DNA from: Congeria kusceri
Taxonomy: Eukaryota; Mollusca; Bivalvia; Myida; Dreissenidae
Reading direction: 5' to 3'
DNA: 64,000 bases
NCBI GenBank assembly: GCA_027627225.1
Contig: JAPFQT010000155.1
Span: 157,001-221,000 of the forward strand
In this document: piece by piece, positions 11,785 through 23,661 of the stretch
How positions within the stretch are numbered: position 1 is the first letter of the stretch
Layout of the letters: the number at the start of each line of letters is the position of its first letter
Made by a program: the position numbers and the translations under genes
Notes under the pieces: model-generated
Databases searched by the model: none
Seen by the model: only the letters and a program-made list of their open reading frames with translations
Told to the model about the DNA's origin: nothing

Positions 11785-12365
11785 GCAGTATACAATCAAT
11801 TACTCAAGACGCAATAAACATGCAATATATACACACTACAAATAAAAGCAAACTCCCAAAAGAGTATGATGCAATTTACAAACAGTTACTATAGCAAAAC
11901 GAAAACAATAAACGGGAAAATAAGCAAACCACTTAATAGAAATATTAAATATGTTATTTACAAAAAACACAAAGCAACAAAACGCAAAATATTATGATGC
12001 AATATACAAACAAAATCTCTATCAACAAATGCAAAAAAATAAATGATTCACTGTAAACACATGAACTTTTGCAAAATGCTCAACATAAGTGATGCAATAT
12101 ATAAATTTGAACTATAGCAAAACGCAAATAATATATATTACAAAAAAGACTTTAGAAATAAGAAATTATAAATGACGAAATATGCAAAATTACTGCTAGC
12201 AAAACGCAAAAATAATTGATACAATGTTAAAACAGAAACTCTAGCAAAAACATAGGAATAAAATGTTGCCATTAACAAACATCAACTCTAACAAAACGCC
12301 ACTATAATTGATAAAATATACAAACAGAGAGTCTAACAAAACGCAAAAACGTCCAGCAGTGAATT
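11785..12365. repeat. Degenerate tandem array 2, about 50 bp unit
   Basis: Units of the form CAAAACGCAAAAATAA, TGATGCAATATACAAACA and AACTCTAGCAAAACGC repeat about eleven times with decay. It corresponds to the array at 8540-9170 and occupies the same place, distal to the 3' flank of an OLD-family gene. Confidence 0.65.
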
Positions 12366-12599
12366 TTGTTTTAGTAGGGCACGTGTGTGTATGTTACATA
12401 AGAATACGAATGAATAGGTAAAACAGCAGGTGCATCAACAATGAGAATAAAAACAACATTCATTTAATGCAAAACCATACTGTGAAAACGTTATTATACC
12501 CATATTTCACGTGTCTATATACTTGTGAAACATTCACAGTCTGATGGAAGATTATGTGCACAAACGATAGTTCTGATACTGATATAGCTCAGTGAAACA

Positions 12600-13180
12600 C
12601 TTCACGATCAATGCTTAGCAATCATGGATAAGGTAAATACAATTTAAGAGACATCAACAGGAGAAAAACCCTTATTAGCATCCGCCGTCCTTGATTTGAA
12701 GCACGTGACCAATTGCCTATACAACACAGTACAAAACGCACAAAACAACACAAAACATAAAAAAATTAATTAGAACTGGGGTCACCATCTTGAACAGTCA
12801 ATGCAAAGCATTTGGGGGTTAAACACACGTGTATTAACAAATTGAATTATAAAATATATCAAACTCAAGGTTCATTAGCAGCAGGGTAACCCCTGGAAAA
12901 GACAACAGTCAATGCAATGCTTTGAGGCTGTACACCGGTTTAAAGCCTGCCAAACGTCACCAGAATTAATTCAAATCTGTAACATTGACATCATAGCATT
13001 GCAATTAAAAGAGAATACACATTCATAGAATATTCCGTTTAATTATCCAATGGTTGAACGTTAACATGATCATCCGAAAATCAACTTCCTCTGGCATTAT
13101 TAATTGGAAAAAGTATTTTTACATGTAGTTTTGTTAACAAGTATTCAAGATATATCACACATCTTATTAAAATAAGGAAG
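12600..13180. repeat. OLD 3'-flank repeat, copy 2
   Basis: The ordered blocks match copies at 9540-10100 and 40340-40900 (CTTATTAGCATCC, GTGACCAATTGCC, GGGGTCACC, GCATTGCAATTAAAA, TTAATTATCCAATGGTTGAACG). The stretch from 13181 to 14100 is non-coding 3' flank of the OLD gene. It contains TTTATTT at 13797-13803, which reads AATAAA on the gene strand and is a candidate polyadenylation signal about 300 bases past the stop. Confidence 0.65.
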
Positions 13181-14100
13181 TTGAAACATGCACATATAGA
13201 ACATACATGAATATACAATTGATACCAAAAGCAATATTAACAACAGAAGCAACACGAGTTGCAACGTAAGAAATCAATAAAAAAGTTATACAAAGTAATG
13301 GTATCCATATGACTCATGTAAACATATTTAACAAATATTATGCTAGTGCTAGAGTAAAATTGTCCATTTTTAAATCAAGACAAACAGTAAACATAGAAAC
13401 ACTTTCACTTGCAAGATATTGTCTTGCTGCACAAATTCAACATTTGGCGACACCTATTAACAACTCGTCAAGAGTTTTGATCCATTTGATCCATTCCAGA
13501 AAAATTACAAATCACAGGGCCGCATTCAAGATTTTCGTATGTTTAAAACTAGAATGCCTAAAATGTCTCAACAGCAACAATTAGGCAACACAAGCATCGA
13601 GAAAAACATACAACAGTAAAAACAGTGTTCCTACTGTAATCAAAATAACGCCACCGATGTAAAAAGTATGTCACGCCTAGCACTACAACAAGGCACTTCT
13701 GTGAACGATTGTGTATTTGAATGTTATGCAAGTGATACACGTGTTGCAACAATATTACTCAAAGCACTACAGACGCTTAATAATATTATAAATTGTGTTT
13801 ATTTATACACAACGTATTATTTATGTGACACAGTTTAATATAAATTTGTCATTTATAAATTTGGAAATTTGAATTTATCAAATAATTTCACTATATGGTT
13901 TTCGCAAAAAATGTCAATCTAAATAACACAATAAATCAACACATGCGTCAAATTCATACAGATTGTTAAGTCTTTGTCATACCAGTTTCAACTTTTGGTT
14001 ACGAATTGGTTTCAAGTTTTGGTTCCGAATCAGTTTTGATTCCAAATCGATTTCGTAATTTTGATTCAAATTATTTTCAAGTTTTGGGTTCCAAATCGGC

Positions 14101-16167
14101 CTAAAATTTCGACAGAAATTTTAAAAACTTGCATACATCATTCTGTTCTTTACAATTAAGCAGTGCTTCTACACACTTTCTTATGTGAATAGGTTTGATA
14201 TCGTCATGCACAAACAGCTTTGGACTTTCTCCTGTTACTTTGCTTGCAATAAAAGTAATAGCCGGATCTTTATATTTAGCCGACATACGTTTAAACATGT
14301 CCTCAATGGTACCATCTGACCAAACAAAACTATCTCCATCGACATCTGTTTGTCCCTCTGGTCCTTGATGTGTTTGTTTTGCAGCTGACTGCGGAGTGTT
14401 AGTTTCAACGTCCTTATCTAGCAAGAATCTGACCGGCAAACCCATTTTATCACAAATGCTACGACAAAGGGCAGTGTTGTCTTTGCCGTTCATCTTGGAT
14501 ATTGTCAGATCTGCCAATATACTGTTGAGTTTGTATCTGAGAGGGTTTAGTTCACCGCAGTATACGTCTGTTGCATTGTGTGATAACAGTATGTTTACCA
14601 TTTCCGTTAGAAATAAAAAATCACTAACTCCTTCACAGAACAGGACTCTTTTGGCAAAAAATATGCGTGAAAAATTATCTTGGGTCATTATTCTTAATGT
14701 CTTTTTTATTTCATCGCAAACCTCGCCCAAACAAATTACATTGCAAGTGTATACATTTCTGCTAAATCTGTAACAGTTTGACAGAGTCCAGGGTGTTAGG
14801 AATGTTGTATTGTGAGTGGTGAGTATCACAACTTTGCCTGTTCTCTCTGTCTCCTCTCGTATTACTTCTATCATACGTTGAACAAACTGCGGATGCATTC
14901 CTCTGTCCGGTTCTTCTAATAACACAGTTTTAAAATCGCCCGACAACAGTATAGAAACATACTTAGCTTCTAAAATACCTTCTGGTGTTTTAAGCAGTTG
15001 TAGATGCTGTTTGTTTACACGTAGTTTGTTGTTTTTTAATGAAAATTTGTAGCGAACTGAGCAATGTGGGTCCTCTGGGTCCTCTGAGTCCTCGGTGTCC
15101 TCTGGGTCCTCTGTGTCCTCTGGGTCCTCTGTGTTCTCTGTGTCTCCTGGGTCCTCTGTGTTCGCTGTGTCTTCTGGGTCCTCTGAGTTTTCTGGGTCCT
15201 CTGGGCGATCCCCTATGTTGGTAATTATATTAAATATTTCATTCTCTCTTTTTTTATCGAAACTACCTTCATGTTTTGGATCTAGAAAATAGCGAATAAT
15301 CTCACATCTAGCTTCTGCTTCTTGGTAATTTTTTTCTCTCATGCTGGCTTTGAGTTTTTCACTTTTGGACCACTGTAAAGGTCCTATCGACCGGAGTGGA
15401 AATGCAAACACAACATCATCGGACAAATGTACAAGAATTTTCTGACAAATTGATGGGTATTTCTCATTGGTTGTTGATGCTTTTCCCTCTGTATTACTGT
15501 TTCTACAGATGGTATGTATAATGTCTACAATGATTCTTTCAATGCTTCCGTTCTTGGACACAAGATCATATAAGTCCTTTAGAGGATATTTTTTCAATTC
15601 AGTAACCTCCATTTCTTTCAAATGAATGGTTTTCTTGTGCATTTCAAGATAATCAACACCAAATTCTTCGGGTTCTTCGTTCTTGTACTTTATTGCAAAT
15701 TGATAATGGTTTATTGATAACGATTGATCATGCTTATCAGTTTTCAATCTCTTGTAGATTGTTTTTTCTGAACGTTTTTCATCTTTGGACAATGGGACAT
15801 CTCGTTTTTCAGCATCAACATTTGGCTTTCCTTCCAACGATGTGTTCGTACTATATGCATCGTCTTTTTTTCTTGGAATGGAAACCGCTCCACTGATAAC
15901 GTCAACGTCATCAATTTGGAATTTGCATGCAATATATGATACCTCGTTTATATTGTATGACTTCGAAAAAGAAGAATTCAATTCTGCTTTCAAACAGCGG
16001 CGAATTCCTTCGAAAACCGCACTTTTCCCAGAGTTATTTTCACCAATAAATATATAAGGACCTTTGGGTTTGAATGCAAATTCCCCTGCCTTTTCATTGG
16101 TTCCAAACTTCAAGTGATGTTCACCTTTAAACGTCACGAAATTTTTAAAACAAACGTTTTTCAACAT
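14101..16167 (-). CDS. OLD-family ATP-dependent endonuclease (ABC-type ATPase plus TOPRIM), intronless, 688 aa
   Basis: This single uninterrupted frame encodes an OLD-family protein: an SMC/Rad50-like ATPase fused to a TOPRIM metal-dependent nuclease. Seen: Walker A GENNSGKS (residues 42-49), signature-like ILLSGD (406-411), Walker B TVLLEEPD (414-421) with D-loop RGMHP, switch histidine in ILTTHN (448-453), TOPRIM glutamate in FCEGVSD (510-516), acidic pair in LLDKD (582-586) and WSDGTIEDMF (616-625). All catalytic landmarks are present. An acidic repeat of EDPEDT type fills residues about 322-367, inside the ATPase half. The start at 16167 is the first ATG after an in-frame TGA seven codons upstream. 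OLD relatives act on DNA, and several defend bacteria against phage; the role in an animal is unknown. A truncated paralogue lies 2.5 kb downstream and no helicase partner is seen. No intron and a prokaryote-like domain pair suggest horizontal origin. Bacterial contamination is unlikely because animal-type repeats flank it on both sides. Confidence 0.9.
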   Translation of the reverse strand: MLKNVCFKNFVTFKGEHHLKFGTNEKAGEFAFKPKGPYIFIGENNSGKSAVFEGIRRCLKAELNSSFSKSYNINEVSYIACKFQIDDVDVISGAVSIPRKKDDAYSTNTSLEGKPNVDAEKRDVPLSKDEKRSEKTIYKRLKTDKHDQSLSINHYQFAIKYKNEEPEEFGVDYLEMHKKTIHLKEMEVTELKKYPLKDLYDLVSKNGSIERIIVDIIHTICRNSNTEGKASTTNEKYPSICQKILVHLSDDVVFAFPLRSIGPLQWSKSEKLKASMREKNYQEAEARCEIIRYFLDPKHEGSFDKKRENEIFNIITNIGDRPEDPENSEDPEDTANTEDPGDTENTEDPEDTEDPEDTEDSEDPEDPHCSVRYKFSLKNNKLRVNKQHLQLLKTPEGILEAKYVSILLSGDFKTVLLEEPDRGMHPQFVQRMIEVIREETERTGKVVILTTHNTTFLTPWTLSNCYRFSRNVYTCNVICLGEVCDEIKKTLRIMTQDNFSRIFFAKRVLFCEGVSDFLFLTEMVNILLSHNATDVYCGELNPLRYKLNSILADLTISKMNGKDNTALCRSICDKMGLPVRFLLDKDVETNTPQSAAKQTHQGPEGQTDVDGDSFVWSDGTIEDMFKRMSAKYKDPAITFIASKVTGESPKLFVHDDIKPIHIRKCVEALLNCKEQNDVCKFLKFLSKF

Positions 16168-17102
16168 TGTGTGAATCCTCCCGTTTCAGCTTAAGCTCGG
16201 ATAAATATAAAACCTGAAATAGAAAAGGTATTATTTCAACCGCCAATATGCTCAACCATAAGTAATTGTAACACATAATATGCAATATAGTTTATCACAA
16301 TCGCGCAATCCTTTCCCAAATGGGAATGGTGGCAAATGCATGAACAATCTGATATATCATTTCCAACGTATTTACTTTTTTTTTTATCTTGCATACACTA
16401 ACCTATTATACTAAATATAATACGATGTCCCAAATCAGTATAAATCAAACCTTGTTCGACAAACAGAAACGAATGTTATGCTTCGAAGCATTTTAGTAGG
16501 CAATCCATATTTATTCTGCAGATATTGTGTGCATTCTACACATGTAAAGCGATACTAGTTATTTGCATTTAGCGGAACTAATTTAATTGTTTTAAAGGCG
16601 TTCGAATGAACTGCATTCGTTGTTTATAAATGTTATGTTCTAAGTAGCCATGTATACCCAGTCTTGGTAGTTTTATACAATTTTGTCCGCACAAACCTCA
16701 ATATGAATCATGTGATAGAATGAATATTTTTCATGCATCCACAAAACTTCAAACCCATTCATTGCGACGGATTCCATCCGAACATGCAGTTAAACTTTCG
16801 TAACATATTTACTACACAAATACATTATTATGGGAATACGGAATTGATAAAACAGGCAGGCTTACGTAAATACATTTATATTTTTTCATACATTTACTTC
16901 AGATAGAATTCTGTGTGTGCATAAATACACACCTTTAATTGTAGCTGAACAGCTGCTTAGATAAATATTGATCACATTGAATTTGCTTAAGGCAACTGAC
17001 CCATTTGACACATGAGGTACAAAATCACAATAACCAAGCACGCAACAAATATTTTTACAAACGCATTTAAGATGGCATCCCGTCGCACAGAAACATTTGG
17101 CC
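16168..17102. other. 5' flank of the OLD-family gene
   Basis: Non-coding and AT-rich. On the gene strand, a pyrimidine-rich stretch ending CTATTTCAG at about 16215 could be the acceptor of a 5'UTR intron, which would fit expression from a host promoter. No clear TATA box or other site could be assigned. Confidence 0.3.
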
Positions 17103-17823
17103 TTTAAGGTACAATCACACCAGACCCCTTCAGAACTGAATTCACATGGTCCTCTCTATGTCATGAAGTTTGTAAGGACCTGATGAAAATCAAATTTAAA
17201 AGCAAATCTATCCACTTTCTACGCACGTAGTAGGTCTGTACGGCGGAAGTATAACACTTAGGCGGTCACACCATCCCTGTGCTTTACGTCAAATAGGGTT
17301 TTACGTCGCAGCTTCTATGTATCCGGCTCGCCTAAGAATACTGTGCGACGCTAGTACCACGTTAGCACCACGTCGAGCACACGTCACGCCCACGTCAACC
17401 CGGTTCTTTATATATTTCGCCACGCTCTTTCGTAGAACATACGTAGGAAATGCACAGTAACGACTTCATTAACGTAGTGAAAGCGTAGATCGACTTGATA
17501 TTGACTTCTAGCAGTCTAGGTACTACGTTCATGAAGTCCATACTGGGTCAGTGATACGTCATTAACACGGTAAAACGGTCACTAGTTCGTCGTTAAACGG
17601 TCCATACTATGTTCTCGATTTTCCATGTCCATGTCAACACTAATCAAGTTTTGAGCATGCTCAAAACCGTCACATGTCCTCCACGTCCACAAAGACACAA
17701 GTAGGTCCCCGCTGCGTATCCCTCGGTACTAATCACGTCAAAGGCCGTCCTCACCACGTCCTCGCAGGACGTGACTGACGTTGACGTTGTACGGAAGGGC
17801 TCTGGTGTGATAGAAGCCTTACC
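17103..17823. mobile_element. Non-autonomous element with terminal inverted repeats, about 0.72 kb
   Basis: The left end reads TTTAAGGTACAATCACACC. The right end, on the other strand, reads GGTAAGGCTTCTATCACACC. Both continue into AGAnCCCTTC, giving an imperfect terminal inverted repeat of about 30 bp. The interior is richer in ACGTCA-type words than the flanks and codes for nothing. Bases 17576-17736 are duplicated at 11612-11771. Similar starts (TACAGTCAC followed by CAACG) occur at 62511 and 62906, suggesting a family. Superfamily and target-site duplication were not determined. Confidence 0.6.
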
Positions 17824-18129
17824 GATTTTAAAATTCGTTATTTTTTAAACACAAACCAAATTAAAACAATATCACGTTTTCTTTCTTTCCCAAAGGTAAC
17901 TAGAACATTCAATTGTGTGTTCTTTTTCAAAAAACTTGTTGGCATCAGTATGAATTTTTGAAACATTCAGCTTAAAGTGAAGAATGAAAATCGCATTAAG
18001 AATCAGAAAGAAAAGGACGTTTATTACTATAAACTAGATTCCCATTTGTATTACTATATTGATAGGATTGGGTCAGTGCTTCATTCGTGGTTTGGATTGT
18101 GTGATTAAAGTATACTAACCATCAAAAAG

Positions 18130-18240
18130 TAACCAATCATTATCTCCTTCACAGAACACCACTCTTTTGGAAAATCAAAGGTTATCATTTGTCATTTAAT
18201 ATTATTTATGTTTCTAGGCCATCTCAAACGTATTCTTAAC
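18130..18240 (-). pseudogene. Short relic of a third OLD-family copy (TOPRIM start)
   Basis: On + the block CTCCTTCACAGAACACCACTC, then TTATCATTTGTCATTTAATATTATTTATG and GGCCATCTCAAACG, aligns with 11385-11480 and 14630-14720. On - this is the segment around the TOPRIM FCEG motif. Indels destroy the frame and homology was seen only over about 110 bases. It shows that at least one further OLD-like copy existed upstream of the intact gene. Confidence 0.65.
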
Positions 18241-18372
18241 AAATTACGTAACAAATATCTCCATGTCTAACTTTATTTTTACCAATGTATATAAAGGGCT
18301 GCTTGTCTCAAATCAGTATTCACTTCTTTGTTACTGTTCTTAAACTTAACTTACTATTTGTGTTTTAAGACG

Positions 18373-18374
<2 letters not shown>

Positions 18375-18418
<44 letters not shown>
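18375..18418. repeat. (TA)n microsatellite
   Basis: An uninterrupted TA dinucleotide run of just over 40 bases. The flanks from 18241 to 19064 otherwise show no gene. Confidence 0.9.
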
Positions 18419-18421
<3 letters not shown>

Positions 18422-19064
18422 ACGTTTTTCAGCAATTTTACTTTAGATGCATGTTGACTACTTAGATACGATTTGGAAACGTCATTCTGCAACAATGGTG
18501 ATATTAACGTACCTGAACATAGCTTAGTCCTGTGTTTAAATATCCTGATTTGAATCCAACAAGCACACACAAAAATGCACTAAAGCGATAAACGTATTCG
18601 AAACCTGTGCAACAAAGCCGTATTTGCTTGTGATAAGATAAGTAAATATGTATTAAATGTTAGAATAGGCCTTGGCTGTGCAGTTGTATACTTAGCCGTA
18701 CCAACAAATCAATACTCAACAAGATATATAATGCTCTGCCATGCAGGTGTGCGTTATCTCTGAAACATGATAACAAATGGACTAGACAAGTGCATCGCGA
18801 TATCATTATTTGACTATGGTTAACTTTACATCATCTGTTAGCCATGTTTGCCTCACCTGATATATTACACAAGACCAGGCAGTAACCTGTTATTGTCTAT
18901 ATAATCGCTTTGACAAGTATTAATTTTGTTTATTTATTTATATCAATTATATTTATTAGTATTCAAGATTTACAACATAGGACATCAATATATTTCATTT
19001 TGAACATGTTTATGTTACACATATGATATTGCTTATTAGCTTAACTTTTCGAAGAAAAAAAAGT

Positions 19065-19885
19065 CGAGCTATTGTCGTCGCCCTGTCGTCTGCGTCTGCG
19101 TTATTACAGTTTTTGGTTAAGTTTTTTGGTTAAGGTTTTGTCAGAGTACATTTCTCAAAAACTATCAAAGTTATCAATTTGAAACTGTTACTACTTGTTC
19201 ACTATCAAAAGGGTTCTCCATTACAACAAGGCAGGTTACCATATGATTTGTATTTCCAGAGTTATCTGCTATTGTTTGCACTTACCACTTAGCATATTTT
19301 GACATTTTGGGCAAATATTAAATTTTTTTTCTCAATAACTATCAAAGACATTACATTTAAACTCAAGATACTTGTTTATGGTGGTGATACCATTCTGCAG
19401 ACAAGAAAGCAAAGATTTTACTGGAGTTATTACCATTTTTTCAACTTACAATTTTCCTTTTAGGTCAAATTTCTCGATACCTATTTGAGGTATTGACTTG
19501 CAATTAAAAGCACTTGATCACAGTGATGAACTTATTCTCTAAGCAAGAGGAGGTGCTATATCAAGGATGCTGCTTGAGTAATTGCGCTTTTATCAACTTA
19601 AAAATTTCGCTTTAGGTCAAATTTCACAATATCTATAAGAGGTATTGACTTGAAAAACAAAATACTCGATCACAGTAATAAACCCATGCTGTAGATAATG
19701 TGAGATAATTATATCAATGATTTTGGTGGAGTTATTACCCTTTTTGTCAAATCAGAATTTGTGCTCAAGGTCAAATTTCTCAATATCTATATAAGAGGTA
19801 TTGACTTGAAATTCAAAATACTTCATGACAGTGATATATTTTTTTTATAAACACAAGCCAATAGTACTGTCAAGTATCAGAAAGT
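19065..19885. repeat. Interspersed repeat with internal units of about 150 bp
   Basis: It starts at AAAGTCGAGCTATTGTCGTCGCC and ends near GAAAGTCGAGCG. Inside, a unit with AGGTCAAATTTCTCAATATC, then AGAGGTATTGACTTG, AAATACTTGATCACAGTGAT and a short G-poor tail recurs at about 19146, 19320, 19464, 19614 and 19768 (spacing 144-174). It is non-coding and resembles a common mollusc dispersed repeat; that comparison is from general familiarity. Confidence 0.6.
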
Positions 19886-22800
19886 CGAGCGTTCAGCACC
19901 CGTGAGCGGTACTATTGTTTTTATATTGGTGACATGTCGAAGCCGATCTTGGAAATTCGATATTCTGAAAACAAGAACATGATTTATTTTTGCAGGGTGG
20001 TATGGTAAAGTATAACCGTGTGACATAACTATAACGTGTATATATGGTATGTAAGTCCATGTATTTCTATAGGACAACACAGATTAATAAATAATTAATA
20101 ATTATATACATGGAGATCGCCACAGGTTGACGATAACTTCTAGGTGGCATTAATCACAATTTAATATTTTCACTACAGCTTTATGCTGCTTAATTTTTTG
20201 TCACAAACCAAAAAACAAGTGTGTAGTGTAAAAAAACCCCTCTCATTTACAAATATTGATACTAGAGGAATAATTGGCTACGCATATATATGAATGTTCA
20301 TGCACAAATGTATTTACTATAATTAAAGTAGTTTGATCATTTTACTTTTCTTGTACGTTGGCTGTTAAAATAATTTCTTATCTTAACATTGATCCGTGCC
20401 AATGTTTGTACATGTATAATAGCTTGCTCATGTAGTTTTTTTGTATGTTGATAGTACAGTTTATTGCTTTTTGCATTGATGCTTTTCATGTATGGTATGT
20501 TATAGTATATTTTGCTGATAAACGGTGTTTAAACGTGAAAACAAACATAAAACATGTCTAGGTGGCATTTACCATTTAGCTTCTAAACATACACTAATAC
20601 ATAACGTCTAAATAGTGAAAATAACACATTTGAATCTGATTTTTATAGCAGATATATATATAACTACTATATAGAAAATCACAGAGGCAAAACAACGCTA
20701 TTGAAAATCCAAGTAAAGCGTCACTAGGCTTTTTAATCATATTAATATCATATTTCCCTACTCTGCATAATTGAACGACAGAAATAGACTTCACGGCGAT
20801 TTTCAAAAAACCAAAAGACCAATATATTAACGCTGCTTCATTCACAGATGGAATTTAACATGTTAACACAAGCGTATGCGTAAGATTCAAGTTTAACACA
20901 AAAATATCGACCTACATTCATTGCATGTATAATGATTTATATTTATAAAGTTATATATAGCAGTAATGTGTATAACTTGCGGTAACTGACACATATAACA
21001 TGAACCCCGTTTAATGTGAAAATAATTTGAGGAGCAAAATTAATTGAATGCACATGCAAATTATATTACACATAAAGAGCTTGAGTTTAGTCAAAAAACA
21101 ATATTTGATAGTTCTATAATGTTTACAAATATAAACAGTTAATATAATTGAAGGTTGAAACAATGCAAACTGGGCATAGCATTCCATATAATATAAATAT
21201 AAATTAGAAAATGCTTTTTAAAACATTAAATTAGTACATATAATGAAATTAAAGTAATTTTGCAAAAATGGCCCTGAAACGCGAGATTGATTCATATTTG
21301 TGCCAGAAAAAATGTCCATGAATCGTGAAGCAAATAAAATTAGAAGATTACCTGTTGTATGCTGTCGTAAATCTCCCGTGTAACAACTGACTTAACTATA
21401 TAAAAACGTTGTGCAATACCAACGTCCTATAGGAAGTTTATTTTGTAAACATCGAATAACATAATGTACTCAATAATACATGTTTGATTATGTTTGATTA
21501 CAAATGCCGGAAATATAATATATTTATTCATTTCAATACCTTCCTTCGTCCTTGTAGTAACATATTTTTGGATTGTGTATCACGTTCACCTTTATTATAG
21601 TCGAATTATTCATTTCAATACCTTCCTTGTAGTAACATATTTTTGGATTGTGTATCACGTTCACCTTTATTATAGTCGAAATATTTATCCGGGATGTTCT
21701 GTATATAATTACAATGATAGCGATACACTTATGCTGTACGTGCATATATCTAACATTTCATCGGACTTAATAACTTGCAATACTGCGAGTGTAACACATG
21801 TTTTACCAAAACGCGTTAATGCAGATTTATTCACTAAAACCAATAAATAGTTTTCATTAGTGGTAGCATGGTAAGTACATGGAAATGCAAACTGAGTATG
21901 TATTGTGATTATTGTTTTATTTTGTAAGTTTATGTAACATTTAATTTTCCAATAATAATTTTGTCTGGTAAGGGTGTCTATTTAATCAAATTTAATCAAA
22001 GATTTTGTATTAAACAGTATCTAGCAAACTTACTGTTCCTGACGAAGGTTACATACCAACGTAAACACATTATAAGAAAGACAGTGAGAGAACAGTTTTA
22101 TTTATTCAGTCTTTTATTATTTTCAATTTGAGTGCGGCTTTAAGCGACAAAGCCTCTCTAATCACCCCAGGAAATGTTGCAGCTAATACCTATACAACGC
22201 AGCTCAGAATGTGACACTGTCGAATTCTTGTAGAAAAAATGCATTTAATTCAAAATAAATGTGCAAAGTTTCATGAAACGGTGTGTAAAATGGAGAGAAA
22301 TATGAGCATATCTTAGCATCTTAATACTAACTTCCATGTAAGTTATGATTGTTTTACGTTTCTCTGAATGATGTGTTTTATAACCTAAGGGGAGACCACA
22401 AATGCAATATTTGAACGGAAAAGAACGAGCAGTTAAACTTTCAGTACTAGACAAAATGATAAATGTTAACGGTGGTGATCGTTCTTAATACTGGTTAGAA
22501 ACGACGGCCCTCCATTTGCCCGCTAAGTTAAAGCTAAGAATCCCGCTAAAATGGAGGATAGCGTCAGTATTTCAAACGTGAATGTCTTTAACATTTGTCA
22601 ATAAAATCAAGCCACTGCCTTTACGAGGCCGCCACATGTCTACCCAGTACCCGTCAAAGATTTAAAGAAATAATAAACAAATGTAATGGTTTAGCAAGTT
22701 TAATGAAAACCCGTCTAGAACAAGAAAAAATGGACATTATTTGCACCAAGACACACACAGTCTATTCTGGAGAATGACTGATGTTAGCATCATTATGAAA

Positions 22801-23661
22801 TGTCCAGACAAAATTTATACAATTAATGTATATAAATAATTGCTAGTTTGTGTACAGACTCAAATACGTCAGCTTGCAAATACACCGAGTGACGTTCCTG
22901 TTCATAACACATCGCATGACCCACAAATAAAATTTCATTAAACGTTATTTTCAATTGTAGCACTACACGCTGAATTATCTTTATAATATATCAAGTAGAG
23001 GTTATTCTGCTAACATTTTAGGTGGCTCCTTATGATTTGAAAATTAATTAGAAGTCGCACTGACTAACTTTAAAAAAAACGCATTATTTATTTAACCTCG
23101 AAAAACGAAGAGGTATACAGCTCATTTTCAGCATACTGCAGAACGAAGTGGAGAAAAGCTTTGATTTGTAGGAGGTATTTATTAAAGAAATATAACATAT
23201 GACGGACACACAGAGAAAAGAGCGCATTTCCGACAGAACAGCACCTTGGTTAAGCGCAAGGCAAGTCCTCCGGAGTACCAGGATACATGCATAGCCCGTC
23301 CATGTACTTACTGAACTTCAGACAGTTGCTGACAGCTGATTCATGTAGGATTTACGATCATATCGATAGCTTCTAAGTCCGCACAATCACTTCGAGATAG
23401 GTGACGTCGTAATTGCCCAAGAAAAGCTGATTCAACTTTTGTTTGAAAACTATCCTCAGTTTTATGTATCGCAAATTTCAATATTAATTTGCAATATTAA
23501 TTATCTTACCTCCTACAAGTTTCTCGTGATCTTATTGGTCGATTAATGGTATTATCAGTTACATAGTGTGATGTTATAATTTCGAGAATTTAGGATTACG
23601 TCATTTTTCCGGTTAGGTATATTAACAGTTTTTTAAACATTTCTTCTAACCTAGGCAACCA
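19886..23661. other. Non-coding AT-rich stretch with few landmarks
   Basis: No gene could be supported. The open frames are short, lack recognisable domains and lie in AT-rich sequence. Apart from the small tandem duplication at 21524-21680 nothing structured was recognised. Confidence 0.4.
21524..21680. repeat. Two-copy tandem duplication, about 75 bp
   Basis: Unit 1 (21524-21605) and unit 2 (21606-21680), both starting TTATTCATTTCAATACC and ending TTATTATAGTCGAA, are identical except for a 7-base CCTTCGT-type insertion in unit 1. The near identity points to a recent event. Confidence 0.9.

Noticed and set aside
8540..12365. CRISPR-like array
   Set aside because: The units are degenerate throughout with no constant repeat and unique spacer pattern, and the setting is eukaryotic.
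15039..15292. Gly/Ser/Leu-Pro-rich frames on + opposite the acidic repeat
   Set aside because: Shadows of the EDPEDT repeat on the coding strand.
14101..16167. Bacterial contamination as the source of the OLD-family gene
   Set aside because: A truncated paralogue, a relic and animal-type dispersed repeats flank it on both sides, with no bacterial neighbours or ribosome binding sites. Read-level proof is still lacking.
14101..18240. Complete Gabija-like pair
   Set aside because: No UvrD/GajB-like helicase frame was found on either strand near the OLD genes.
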